Source: Thermoanaerobaculia bacterium (GTDB taxonomy: Bacteria > Acidobacteriota > Thermoanaerobaculia > Gp7-AA8). From it: a DNA stretch of 7,893 bases. Positions 1 to 6,758 of the stretch are shown here, one piece after another. The stretch is taken from the NCBI GenBank assembly GCA_017883215.1, contig JADGOA010000173.1, forward strand, positions 1-7,893, in the 5' to 3' direction. Below the pieces are notes generated by a model. That model was not told the origin of the DNA. It did no database searches and saw only the letters and a list, made by a program, of their open reading frames with translations. Each line of letters begins with the position of its first letter. Position 1 is the first letter of the stretch. The position numbers and the translations under genes are program-made.

Positions 1-7
1 AGTGACA

Positions 8-135
8 CTGTCATTCCGAGCCGGCGGAACCCCGGAGGGGTGGAGCGCGGCGAGGAATCCCCCGCCACCCCGGGAGTGCGGGGGATCCCTCGCTGTCCTA
101 CGCCGCTCCGCGGCTTCGGCAGCTCGGGATGACAG
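8..135 (+). repeat. Dispersed palindromic repeat, copy 1 (MITE/REPIN-like)
   Basis: This 128-bp unit has near-perfect terminal inverted repeats: CTGTCATTCCGAGC at the left and GCTCGGGATGACAG at the right, 13 of 14 matching. Inside, 50-65 can pair with 78-93 (GAGGAATCCCCCGC against GCGGGGGATCCCTC, one mismatch) around a 12-nt loop. The reverse complement of 3371-3499 matches it with about three substitutions and a one-base indel. It has no coding capacity of its own and no transposase is nearby, so if mobile it would be moved in trans. I see no clear target-site duplication. It lies downstream of the regulator gene and may stop or stabilise that transcript. The repeat is seen directly; calling it MITE- or REPIN-like is inference. 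Confidence 0.85.
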
Positions 136-228
136 GCTTGGCGCGTGTCATTAGACAGAGGCTTCCGTGAGCAGCGGGGTGCCCGCCGCGATCAAACGGG
201 AAAGATCTGTCGGTCGGTTCACGGTCTT

Positions 229-618
229 TCAGCCGCGCGGGTCGGGCAAACGGCCGGTCAGTTCCGCCACGAGCACCGCGTCGCGCGCCAGGCGCTCGCC
301 GATACTGGCACAGACCGCGTCGCAGACGCCGAGAACGCCCTCGTCGGTGATGGAACAGAAGACGGTGGTGCCCTCATGGCGGCGGGCGACGATTCCGGCC
401 TCCTGAAGGATGCGTACGTGTTTGCTGACGTTCGGCTGTGTCGATCCGATCGCGGCCACGAGGTCGGAGATGCTCTTCTCGCCGCCCTGCAACTCCTGAA
501 TGATCCGGATGCGGACCGGCTCGCCGAGGACGCGGAAGCGTGAGGCAACCATCTCGACGGCGGCAGGGGAGAGCGGCATGTGGCGAATCCCAGCTTCGGT
601 GACATACGTTGAAAGCAT
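229..618 (-). CDS. ArsR/SmtB-family HTH transcriptional regulator
   Basis: A 129-aa protein of typical ArsR length. The winged-helix core spans about residues 20-92: an N-terminal helix pair with FRVLGEPVRIRIIQEL, then SISDLVAAIGSTQPNVSKHVRILQEAGIV (recognition helix around STQPNVSKHVRIL), then a wing (RRHEGTTVFCSI). The alpha-3 metal motif ELCVCDL is absent. The cysteines present are C88 at the end of the wing and C99 and C103 (C-x3-C) in the predicted last helix. These could sense a thiol-reactive, sulfide or metal signal, which is inference. The frame opens at 654, but that start would put codons inside the promoter and operator. ATG at 618 lies almost on the predicted transcription start, which would make the mRNA nearly leaderless. 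ATG at 579 has a weak GGGA eight bases upstream and would give a 116-aa protein that still holds the whole domain. It is divergent from the efflux operon and is its likely repressor. Confidence 0.9.
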   Translation of the reverse strand: MLSTYVTEAGIRHMPLSPAAVEMVASRFRVLGEPVRIRIIQELQGGEKSISDLVAAIGSTQPNVSKHVRILQEAGIVARRHEGTTVFCSITDEGVLGVCDAVCASIGERLARDAVLVAELTGRLPDPRG

Positions 619-619
619 G

Positions 620-648
620 TTGACAATATAACCACATGGCCATATAGT
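620..648 (+). promoter_or_regulatory. Sigma70-like promoter of the efflux operon
   Basis: TTGACA at 620-625 matches the -35 consensus exactly. After a 17-bp spacer comes TATAGT at 643-648, five of six to the -10 consensus. The predicted transcription start is near 655, giving a leader of about 18 nt that contains AGGAGGT (659-665) seven bases before the ATG at 673. It overlaps the candidate operator completely, which suggests strong but repressible expression. Confidence 0.75.
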
Positions 649-654
649 TGTCAA
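625..654 (-). promoter_or_regulatory. Sigma70-like promoter of the regulator gene (divergent)
   Basis: On the minus strand TTGACA occupies 654-649. TTATAT follows after 17 bp (631-626), or TATATT after 18 bp (630-625), the latter five of six to consensus. It overlaps the plus-strand promoter almost entirely, so polymerase cannot occupy both at once. The predicted start near 617-619 coincides with the ATG at 618, implying a leaderless message or use of the ATG at 579. Confidence 0.6.
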
Positions 655-672
655 CCGTAGGAGGTCAACAAC

Positions 673-897
673 ATGAACGTCGAACGTTATCTCCGGCTCA
701 TTGCCGGGTCTTTCATCCTCATCGCCGCCGTCCTGGCCTGGACGGTCAGCCTCTGGTTTCTCGCCTTCATCGCCTTCGTGGGGCTGAACCTGGTGCAGTC
801 CGCTGTCACCGACTGGTGCCCGATGATGGCCATTCTGCGGAAGGCCGGCGTACGCGACAGCGACGCGCCCGGGCGTGCGGCGGAGACGATCGTATGA
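673..897 (+). CDS. YgaP-type (DUF2892) small membrane protein
   Basis: A 74-aa protein with two predicted membrane helices at about residues 7-24 and 27-44, then a short amphipathic, probably cytoplasmic tail. The segment GLNLVQSAVTDWCPMMAIL with the Cys-Pro at 49-50, followed by KAGV, fits the conserved pattern of the DUF2892 / YgaP-like transmembrane domain. In E. coli YgaP this domain anchors a rhodanese (sulfurtransferase) domain; here it stands alone. Its own function is unknown. Being first in an ArsR-controlled operon suggests a link to sulfur or thiol chemistry, which is inference. AGGAGGT lies seven bases upstream of the ATG. Its stop overlaps the next start as ATGA (894-897), so it is probably translationally coupled to the outer-membrane factor. 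Confidence 0.85.
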   Translation: MNVERYLRLIAGSFILIAAVLAWTVSLWFLAFIAFVGLNLVQSAVTDWCPMMAILRKAGVRDSDAPGRAAETIV

Positions 898-2228
898 GCA
901 GACTGCACTTCACAGCGGCTGTCAGCCTGCTCGTCGTTTCCACGGCGTGGGCTCAGCCGCTGACCCTGCGGGAGGCCGCTGCTGAAGCGCTCAGCCGCAA
1001 TCCGCAGACCGCCGCCGCGGCGGCGGAAGTCGATGCCGCCCGGGCCCGGCTCAACCAGGCCCGCGCCGCGTGGCTGCCGCTCGTCGATGCCAGCGCCAAC
1101 TCCTCGCGAAGCGACAACCCCGTCTTCGTGTTCGCCTCTCTTCTCGAGCAGGGCCGCTTCGCGCCGCAGTATTTCGATCCCGCCTTCCTCAACGCGCCGC
1201 CGGTGTTCCGCAACGACCGCCTGACGCTGAACGTGAAATACGCGCTCTTCGATCAGCTCCGACGTTATGACATGAACGCTCAGGCTCGCCAGGGGGTGAC
1301 GCGCGCTCACAGCTCCGCCGAAGAAACCCGGCAGCGCGTGCTCGCCGACGTCATCGCCCGCTTCTACGGCGTGACCGTGGCCGACCAGCGCCGCATCGTG
1401 GCCGGCGAAGCCGTCCACGCCGCCGAAGCCGCTGCCAAAGCGACGCGAGACAAGGCGCAGCAGGGACTGGTGGTCGAGTCCGACCGTCTCTCGGCCGAAG
1501 TCCAGCTCGCGCAGTTCCGGCAGCAGGAGATCGAAGCCCAGGGTGATGCCGACGTCGCTCGGGCCGCCCTCGCCATGACCCTGCAACGTCCGTTGTTGCA
1601 GCAGATCAGTGTCGACACGACTCTGCCGACCGGCGAGTTCCCGCCGATCGACATCACCGCTGCCACTGAGCAGGCGGTGAAGACCCGCGGCGAGATCGCG
1701 TCGGCAGATGCCGGCCGTGCCGCCGCCGAGCTCGGGCTTCGCACCGCGCGCGGATCGATCCTGCCGCGGGTGGACGCCTACGCATCCTGGGGTGCGAGCG
1801 GCTCCACGTTCGGCCATCGCAACTCCGACCACACCATGGGCCTCGTCGCCAGCTTCGATGTCTTCGACGGTGGCAAGTACGCGCGCATCTCCGAGGCGCG
1901 TGCCGGCCTCGAAGGGGCGAAGGCGATGCAGGCCATGATGCGCGACAAGGTGGTGATGGAAACCGTCACGGCGTGGCATCGCGCCAACGCCGCACGGCAG
2001 CAGCTCGAAGTTGCCGCCACGGCCGCCCAGCAGGCCGAAGCCGCCGCGCGCATCGTCCAGGACCGTTACGAGAACGGCCTGACCACCATCACCGAGGAAT
2101 TGCGCGCCCAGACCGCACTGGTCGGCGCCCGCCTGGCCCTCCTCGCCGCCCGCCATCAATACATCACCGGATACGCAGAGCTCCTGCGAGCCACTGGAGG
2201 ACTTCATGACATCGATCCGTTCCTTTGA
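894..2228 (+). CDS. TolC-family outer-membrane efflux protein
   Basis: A 444-aa protein, normal for the family. Residues 1-20 are a signal peptide (basic start, hydrophobic core, AWA before Q21). There is no lipobox cysteine, so unlike OprM-type factors it is probably not lipidated. The mature protein has the two-fold OEP repeat: LTLREAAAEALSRNP opens the first half, and the strand-like NVKYALFDQLRR (about residues 112-125) is matched in the second half by ASFDVFDGGKYARISEARA (about 317-336). Each is followed by long Ala/Gln/Glu-rich helices of the periplasmic tunnel. It would form the trimeric exit duct for the adaptor and pump encoded next. The frame stays open upstream to 648, but the ATG at 894 gives the signal peptide at the N terminus and the ATGA coupling, so it is the chosen start. 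Its end overlaps the adaptor gene by 23 bp. Confidence 0.93.
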   Translation: MSRLHFTAAVSLLVVSTAWAQPLTLREAAAEALSRNPQTAAAAAEVDAARARLNQARAAWLPLVDASANSSRSDNPVFVFASLLEQGRFAPQYFDPAFLNAPPVFRNDRLTLNVKYALFDQLRRYDMNAQARQGVTRAHSSAEETRQRVLADVIARFYGVTVADQRRIVAGEAVHAAEAAAKATRDKAQQGLVVESDRLSAEVQLAQFRQQEIEAQGDADVARAALAMTLQRPLLQQISVDTTLPTGEFPPIDITAATEQAVKTRGEIASADAGRAAAELGLRTARGSILPRVDAYASWGASGSTFGHRNSDHTMGLVASFDVFDGGKYARISEARAGLEGAKAMQAMMRDKVVMETVTAWHRANAARQQLEVAATAAQQAEAAARIVQDRYENGLTTITEELRAQTALVGARLALLAARHQYITGYAELLRATGGLHDIDPFL

Positions 2229-3528
2229 TCGCCGCGCCATCGCGGCAGCGGCCCTCTTCCTCGCGGCCTGCGGCAATGAAGTCGCGCACGAAACCGCAAG
2301 AACCGTAACCGCGCCGGTCCAGGTCGTCGAGACGACCGCCATTCCGGATACCCGCATCACCACCGGCACGGTGCGCGCGATGACCGTCAGCCCCCTTGCC
2401 GCAAAGGTCATGGGCAACGTGACGCGCGTGCTGGTCTCCGAAGGCCAGCGCGTCCACGCCGGCGAGCTGCTGCTCGAGATCGACGACCGGGAAGGGCGCG
2501 CCAGGACGCAACAGGCCACGGCCGGCGGCGGCGAAGTCGACCAGGCCATCTCCGGCGCCACTGCGGGAGTCGCGGCAGCGGAGGCGAACGCGACTCTGGC
2601 CAACGCAACGTACAAGCGTTTTGCCGCCCTTCGCGAGCGCGGCTCCGTCAGTCCGCAGGAGTTCGAGGAAGTCACGGCCCGGAAGCAAGGGGCGGACGCG
2701 CAACTCGAGCAGGCCCGGCGCGGCCGCGATGCCATGCTGGCCCGCCGCTCTCAGGCCCGGGCCGGGCTCTCCGAGGCCGAGACATTTCTCAGCTACTCGA
2801 GCGTGCGATCCCCGATCAATGGTGTGGTGACGGCGCGGATGATCGATCCCGGCGCCCAGGCCGCTCCCGGTATGCCCCTGCTTACCGTCGAAGATGATTC
2901 CCGGTTCCGGGTGGAAACGACCGTCGACGAAGATCTCGCCGGCATCGTGCACGTGGGCGACGCTGTGACTGTCGACGGTGGCGCGCAGCCGATTACCGCC
3001 CGCGTCACCAACATCGTTCCGGCAGTCGATCCCGTCACGCGGAGCGCTCTGGTGAAGATCGATCTGCCGCAGGGCTCCGGTCTCCGCTCCGGCACCTTCG
3101 TGCGCGTCGCATTCAAGGTCGGATCGCGGAACGGCATCATGGTTCCGGAGGCGGCTATCGTCCGCCGCGGGGAGCTGACCAGCGTCTACGTCGTCGATGG
3201 CGGCGGTTTCGCGCGCATGCGTCTCGTGGCCCTGGGCAGCGCCGTCGGCAACGCCGTCGAGGTGCTCTCCGGCCTCGATGCCGGAGAGAAGATCGTCCCG
3301 CAGCTGAGCAACGAGATCCGCGACGGAGTGCGTGTGGCCGCCCGAGCGGCAACGAAGACAGAAGCCACGGCTGTCATCCCGAGCTGCCGAAGCCGCGAAG
3401 CGGCGCAGGACAGCGAGGGATCCCCCGCACTCCCGGGGCTGGCGGGGGATTCCTCGCCGCGCTTCACCCCTCCGGGGTTCCGCCGGCTCGGAATGACAGG
3501 CGCGGCGGCGCGCGGAGGGTTGTCATGA
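2206..3528 (+). CDS. RND efflux periplasmic adaptor (membrane fusion) lipoprotein with repeat-encoded tail
   Basis: A 440-aa HlyD/AcrA-type adaptor. A lipobox, LAAC, ends at C22, so it is probably a lipoprotein of the inner membrane. Domains follow the family order: first lipoyl half at about 62-94 (VLVSEGQRVHAGELLLEIDD), Ala/Arg/Glu-rich alpha-hairpin at about 95-195, second lipoyl half at about 197-230 (VRSPINGVVTARMIDPGAQ), beta-barrel at about 231-305, and membrane-proximal domain at about 306-383. It should link the TolC-like duct to the pump. The family-like part ends near residue 386. Residues 389-432 are encoded by an inserted dispersed repeat and look like low-complexity Pro/Gly/Ser/Arg sequence with a lone C394, not part of the fold. 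TGGAGG lies five bases before the ATG. The stop overlaps the pump start as ATGA. An older stop position just before the repeat is inferred, not seen. Confidence 0.92.
   Translation: MTSIRSFDRRAIAAAALFLAACGNEVAHETARTVTAPVQVVETTAIPDTRITTGTVRAMTVSPLAAKVMGNVTRVLVSEGQRVHAGELLLEIDDREGRARTQQATAGGGEVDQAISGATAGVAAAEANATLANATYKRFAALRERGSVSPQEFEEVTARKQGADAQLEQARRGRDAMLARRSQARAGLSEAETFLSYSSVRSPINGVVTARMIDPGAQAAPGMPLLTVEDDSRFRVETTVDEDLAGIVHVGDAVTVDGGAQPITARVTNIVPAVDPVTRSALVKIDLPQGSGLRSGTFVRVAFKVGSRNGIMVPEAAIVRRGELTSVYVVDGGGFARMRLVALGSAVGNAVEVLSGLDAGEKIVPQLSNEIRDGVRVAARAATKTEATAVIPSCRSREAAQDSEGSPALPGLAGDSSPRFTPPGFRRLGMTGAAARGGLS
3371..3499 (-). repeat. Dispersed palindromic repeat, copy 2, inside the adaptor gene
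   Basis: A 129-bp inverted copy of 8-135, about 97% identical by eye. Differences on the copy-1 strand are three transitions and one extra base in the central loop. It keeps the terminal inverted repeats and the central stem. It sits in the last tenth of the adaptor gene, ending 26 bases before the pump start, and is read through without a stop. The transcript here should fold into a long GC-rich hairpin in the middle of the operon. It could act like a REP element, changing mRNA decay or the ratio of adaptor to pump, which is inference. No clear target-site duplication is visible. Confidence 0.9.
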
Positions 3529-6500
3529 AGCAGCCTATGGGCATTGCCGGGCGGCTCGCGGCGACCTTCATCGATTCGAAGTTGACGCCGCTGCTCATCG
3601 CCGCTTCGCTCCTCATCGGCGTGGGCGCCGTGGCCCTGCTCCCTCGCGAAGAGGAACCGCAGATCATCGTTCCGATGGTCGATGTTTTCGTGCAGATGCC
3701 GGGAGCATCGCCGCAGGAAGTCGAGCAGCGCGTCACCAAGCCGATGGAGAAGTTCCTCTGGGAGATTCCCGGAGTGGAATACGTCTACTCCACCTCCTCG
3801 GCGGGCATGTCGATGGTCATCGTCCGCTTCAAGGTCGGACAGGACGAAGAGAAGGCCATCGTGCGGCTCAACCAGAAGCTGCACGCGAACGCCGATCTCA
3901 TCCCCCCCGGCGCGTACGGACCTCTGATCAAGCCGCGCTCGATCGACGACGTTCCCATTCTGGCCTTGACGCTCACGAGCGATCGCTACGACCACTTCAC
4001 GCTGCGCCGTGTGGCCGCCCAGGTTCAGAGCGAGATCAAGCAGGTCGATGACGTTTCGGCCGTGCAGATCATCGGCGGTCTTCGCCGGCAGCTGCGCATC
4101 ACCATCGATCCCGCCCGCGTGGCGGCGTACGGGCTCGCCCCCGCCCCGATCCTGCAGATGATCCAGCAGGCCAACACGCAGGCGTCTGCCGGCGCGTTTG
4201 CCTCGAACAACAAAGAGGTGCTCGTCGAGACCGGCGGCTTCATCCGCAACGCCGCCGACGCCGGGCGCGTCGTCGTCGGTGCCCGCAACGATCGCCCCGT
4301 CTACCTCGGCGACGTCGCGGCCATCTCGGATGGCCCGCAGGAGCCGGCCGATTACGTGTACAGCGGCACGAAGTCCGGCATCGCCCCCGCGGTCACGATC
4401 TCAGTGGCCAAGCGGAAGGCGACGAACGCCACCAACGTCTCCGAGGAAGTCATCAGGAAAGTCAATTCTCTCAAGGGGACGATGATCCCCTCCGACGTCA
4501 AGGTGCAGGTCACGCGCGACTACGGCGAGACAGCGAAGGAGAAATCCAACGAGCTGCTCTTCCACATGCTTCTGGCCGTGATCTCCGTGGCCCTGCTGAT
4601 CGCGCTGACGTTGGGATGGCGGGAGTCCGGGATCGTGGCCATCGCCATCCCGGTGACGCTGGCACTCACGCTGGCGATCTTCTATCTCGTCGGCTACACG
4701 CTGAACCGTGTCACGTTGTTCGCGTTGATCTTCTCGATCGGCATCCTGGTCGACGATGCCATCGTGGTGGTCGAGAACATCGTTCGCCACCACAGGTTGC
4801 CGGAGAACCGCCGGCGGTCGTTGCGCGACGTGGCGGTCGAGGCGGTCGCCGAGGTCGGAAATCCGACCATCCTGGCGACGTTCACCGTCATCGCTGCAAT
4901 TCTGCCGATGGGCTTCGTCCGCGGCCTGATGGGACCGTACATGCGGCCCATCCCGGTTGGAGCATCGGCAGCGATGCTCTTCTCCCTCGTCGTGGCCTTC
5001 GTGGTCACGCCATGGGCGGCGCTCCGCCTGCTGCGCAAGCACGCGGAGACGACGCACGGCGGAGAAGGATTCGCCACGCGCCACTACCGCCGGATCATGG
5101 GGCGGCTCATCGGTGAGCCGCGGCTCCGCTACGGCTTTCTGGCGGGAGTGACGATCGCGCTGGTGCTGGCGATGTCGATGTTCGCCTTCAAGCTGGTGCG
5201 CGTGAAGATGCTTCCGTTCGACAACAAGAGCGAGTTCCAGATCATCGTGGACATGCCCGAGGGAACGCCTCTGGAGAGGACGGCTGCGGTCACGCGGGAA
5301 ATCGGCACGGCCATTTCCAGCGTGCCGGAGGTCGCCGACTATCAGATGTACGCCGGCACGGCTTCGCCGTTCAACTTCAACGGGCTGGTCCGCCACTACT
5401 TCATGCGCAGCGGGCCGAACGTCGGCGACCTGCAGGTCAACCTGCTGCCGAAAGGCGACCGCAAAGCGCAGAGCCACGAAGTCGCCAAGCGCGTACGCAC
5501 CCTGATCGCGCCCATCGCGAAACGCTGGAACGCCAACGTGAAGGTGGCGGAAGTTCCGCCCGGCCCGCCGGTGCTGCAGACGCTGGTCGCGGAGATCTAC
5601 GGCCCCGACTACGCCCGGCAGATCGCCATCAGCAAACAGGTGAAGAAGACGTTCGCTGAGACCGCGGGTGTGGTCGACATCGACTCGTACGTCGAAGACG
5701 ACCAGACGCAGTTTCGTTTCGTGGTCGACAAGGAGAAGGCCGCTCTGACCGGCGTGACGCCCGAGCAGATCGACGGCACGCTGCGCCTGGCGCTCTCCGG
5801 CATCAACGCCGGCCTGGTGCATCAGCCTGCCGAGGAAGAGGACGTCCCGATCGTCGTGCAGCTGCCGCGCAGTCTGCGCTCGTCGCTGAGCAGTCTCCAG
5901 TCGATTCGCGTGATGTCATCGCGCGGTCAGCTCGTCCCGCTCGGATCGCTCGTCCGCATCGAAGAGACGATCGCGCCGAAGAGCATCTACCACAAGAACC
6001 TCATGCCGGTCGTCTACGTCACGGCCGACATCGCCGGCAGTGAGGAGAGTCCTGTCTACGCGATCCTGAAGCTGAATCGCGCGCTCGACCAGCTGAAACT
6101 GCCGGAGGGCTACTCGATGGAGCGCTTCGTGGCCCATCAGCCGTTCACCACGAACCGCTTCGCCATGAAGTGGGACGGCGAGTGGCACATCACCTACGAG
6201 GTCTTCCGAGATCTGGGGCTCGCCTTTGCCGCCGTGCTGGTCCTCATCTACGTGCTCGTGGTGGGCTGGTTCCAGTCGTTCAAGACGCCGCTGACGATCA
6301 TGGCGGCCATTCCCTTCGCTCTGGTCGGCATCATTCCAGCGCACGCCGCTCTGGGAGCCTTCTTCACGGCAACGTCGATGATCGGGTTCATCGCCGGGGC
6401 CGGCATCGTGGTGCGCAATTCGATCATCCTCGTCGATTTCGTCGAGTTGCGGCTCGCGCAGGGGATGTCGCTCGAGGAGGCCGTCGTCGACGCCGGCGCA

Positions 6501-6749
6501 GTGCGGGCGCGCCCGATGATTCTCACGGCCGCGGCCGTCATCGTCGGAGCCATCGTCATTCTCTTCGATCCCATTTTCCAGGGAGTGGCCATCTCGCTCA
6601 TGGCCGGCGAAGTCGCTTCGGTGCTGCTGTCGCTGCCGACCGTGCCGATCCTCTACTACATGAGCGAGCGGCGCCGCAGACGGCTTGCGAATGCGGAGCC
6701 GCCGATCAGCCCTGCAGTGCAGCCTGAGCCTGAGCCGGCGCTGGCCTGA
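3525..6749 (+). CDS. RND-family efflux pump, inner-membrane permease subunit
   Basis: A 1074-aa AcrB-superfamily permease of full length. TM1 is at about residues 21-40. A large periplasmic loop follows, starting REEEPQIIVP and containing FVQMPGASPQEVEQRVTKP. TM2-TM4 are at about 344-363, 369-389 and 395-417. TM4 carries the proton-relay pair D410-D411 in GILVDDAIVVVENI, equivalent to AcrB D407/D408. The second half repeats this layout: TM7, a second periplasmic loop beginning near LPFDNKSEFQIIVDMPEG, then TM8-12. The TM10 motif IVVRNSIILVDF has R964 where AcrB has the essential Lys940. It lacks the features I associate with CusA-type metal pumps, and the MLPFDNKSEF segment points to a less-studied HAE-like subgroup. 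The substrate cannot be assigned. GGAGGG lies five bases before the ATG and the start overlaps the adaptor stop. Confidence 0.95.
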   Translation: MKQPMGIAGRLAATFIDSKLTPLLIAASLLIGVGAVALLPREEEPQIIVPMVDVFVQMPGASPQEVEQRVTKPMEKFLWEIPGVEYVYSTSSAGMSMVIVRFKVGQDEEKAIVRLNQKLHANADLIPPGAYGPLIKPRSIDDVPILALTLTSDRYDHFTLRRVAAQVQSEIKQVDDVSAVQIIGGLRRQLRITIDPARVAAYGLAPAPILQMIQQANTQASAGAFASNNKEVLVETGGFIRNAADAGRVVVGARNDRPVYLGDVAAISDGPQEPADYVYSGTKSGIAPAVTISVAKRKATNATNVSEEVIRKVNSLKGTMIPSDVKVQVTRDYGETAKEKSNELLFHMLLAVISVALLIALTLGWRESGIVAIAIPVTLALTLAIFYLVGYTLNRVTLFALIFSIGILVDDAIVVVENIVRHHRLPENRRRSLRDVAVEAVAEVGNPTILATFTVIAAILPMGFVRGLMGPYMRPIPVGASAAMLFSLVVAFVVTPWAALRLLRKHAETTHGGEGFATRHYRRIMGRLIGEPRLRYGFLAGVTIALVLAMSMFAFKLVRVKMLPFDNKSEFQIIVDMPEGTPLERTAAVTREIGTAISSVPEVADYQMYAGTASPFNFNGLVRHYFMRSGPNVGDLQVNLLPKGDRKAQSHEVAKRVRTLIAPIAKRWNANVKVAEVPPGPPVLQTLVAEIYGPDYARQIAISKQVKKTFAETAGVVDIDSYVEDDQTQFRFVVDKEKAALTGVTPEQIDGTLRLALSGINAGLVHQPAEEEDVPIVVQLPRSLRSSLSSLQSIRVMSSRGQLVPLGSLVRIEETIAPKSIYHKNLMPVVYVTADIAGSEESPVYAILKLNRALDQLKLPEGYSMERFVAHQPFTTNRFAMKWDGEWHITYEVFRDLGLAFAAVLVLIYVLVVGWFQSFKTPLTIMAAIPFALVGIIPAHAALGAFFTATSMIGFIAGAGIVVRNSIILVDFVELRLAQGMSLEEAVVDAGAVRARPMILTAAAVIVGAIVILFDPIFQGVAISLMAGEVASVLLSLPTVPILYYMSERRRRRLANAEPPISPAVQPEPEPALA

Positions 6750-6758
6750 GGAGATGCC

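Larger units (their letters stand above)
619..655. promoter_or_regulatory. Candidate ArsR operator in the divergent promoter region
   Basis: A 37-bp AT-rich island in GC-rich surroundings has perfect 8-bp inverted arms, GTTGACAA (619-626) and TTGTCAAC (648-655). A second, offset imperfect palindrome, ATATAACCACATGGCCATAT (626-645), pairs at 14 of 20 positions. ArsR-family dimers bind such imperfect AT-rich palindromes of about 20 bp. Because the element spans the -35/-10 spacer of promoters on both strands, one bound regulator could block transcription both ways. The symmetry is seen directly; which half-sites are contacted is inference. Confidence 0.65.

Noticed and set aside
8..135. Repeat as part of a CRISPR array or an insertion sequence.
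   Set aside because: There are only two copies, inverted and more than 3 kb apart, with no spacer periodicity and no transposase frame between or beside them.
174..186. GCGGG-GTG-CCCGC hairpin as terminator of the regulator gene.
   Set aside because: The stem is only 5 bp with no T-run on the minus strand. The repeat at 8-135 is a stronger structure downstream of that gene.
145..543. Plus-strand open frame of 132 codons opposite the regulator gene.
   Set aside because: It has no ribosome site or family resemblance, and the minus strand clearly encodes an ArsR-type winged helix.
619..654. Regulator start at ATG 654.
   Set aside because: The extra 12 codons lie within the promoter/operator and add no family-like sequence. 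Starts at 618 or 579 fit better.
648..893. N-terminal extension of the TolC-like protein to the ATG at 648.
   Set aside because: It would start upstream of the predicted transcription start, overlap the DUF2892 gene in another frame and bury the signal peptide 82 residues inside. ATG 894 gives a proper signal peptide and ATGA coupling.
687..2735. Very long open frame on the minus strand (682 codons) opposite the outer-membrane factor and adaptor genes.
   Set aside because: Long antisense frames arise readily in GC-rich coding DNA. The translation is low-complexity Arg/Gly/Ala/Ser-rich with no domain pattern, while the plus strand encodes two clear families over the same span.
4401..5822. Minus-strand open frame of 473 codons, and another at 5916-7106, opposite the pump gene.
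   Set aside because: The translations are rich in Arg, Asp, His and Gln with no recognisable fold. They are antisense shadows of the RND and Usp genes.
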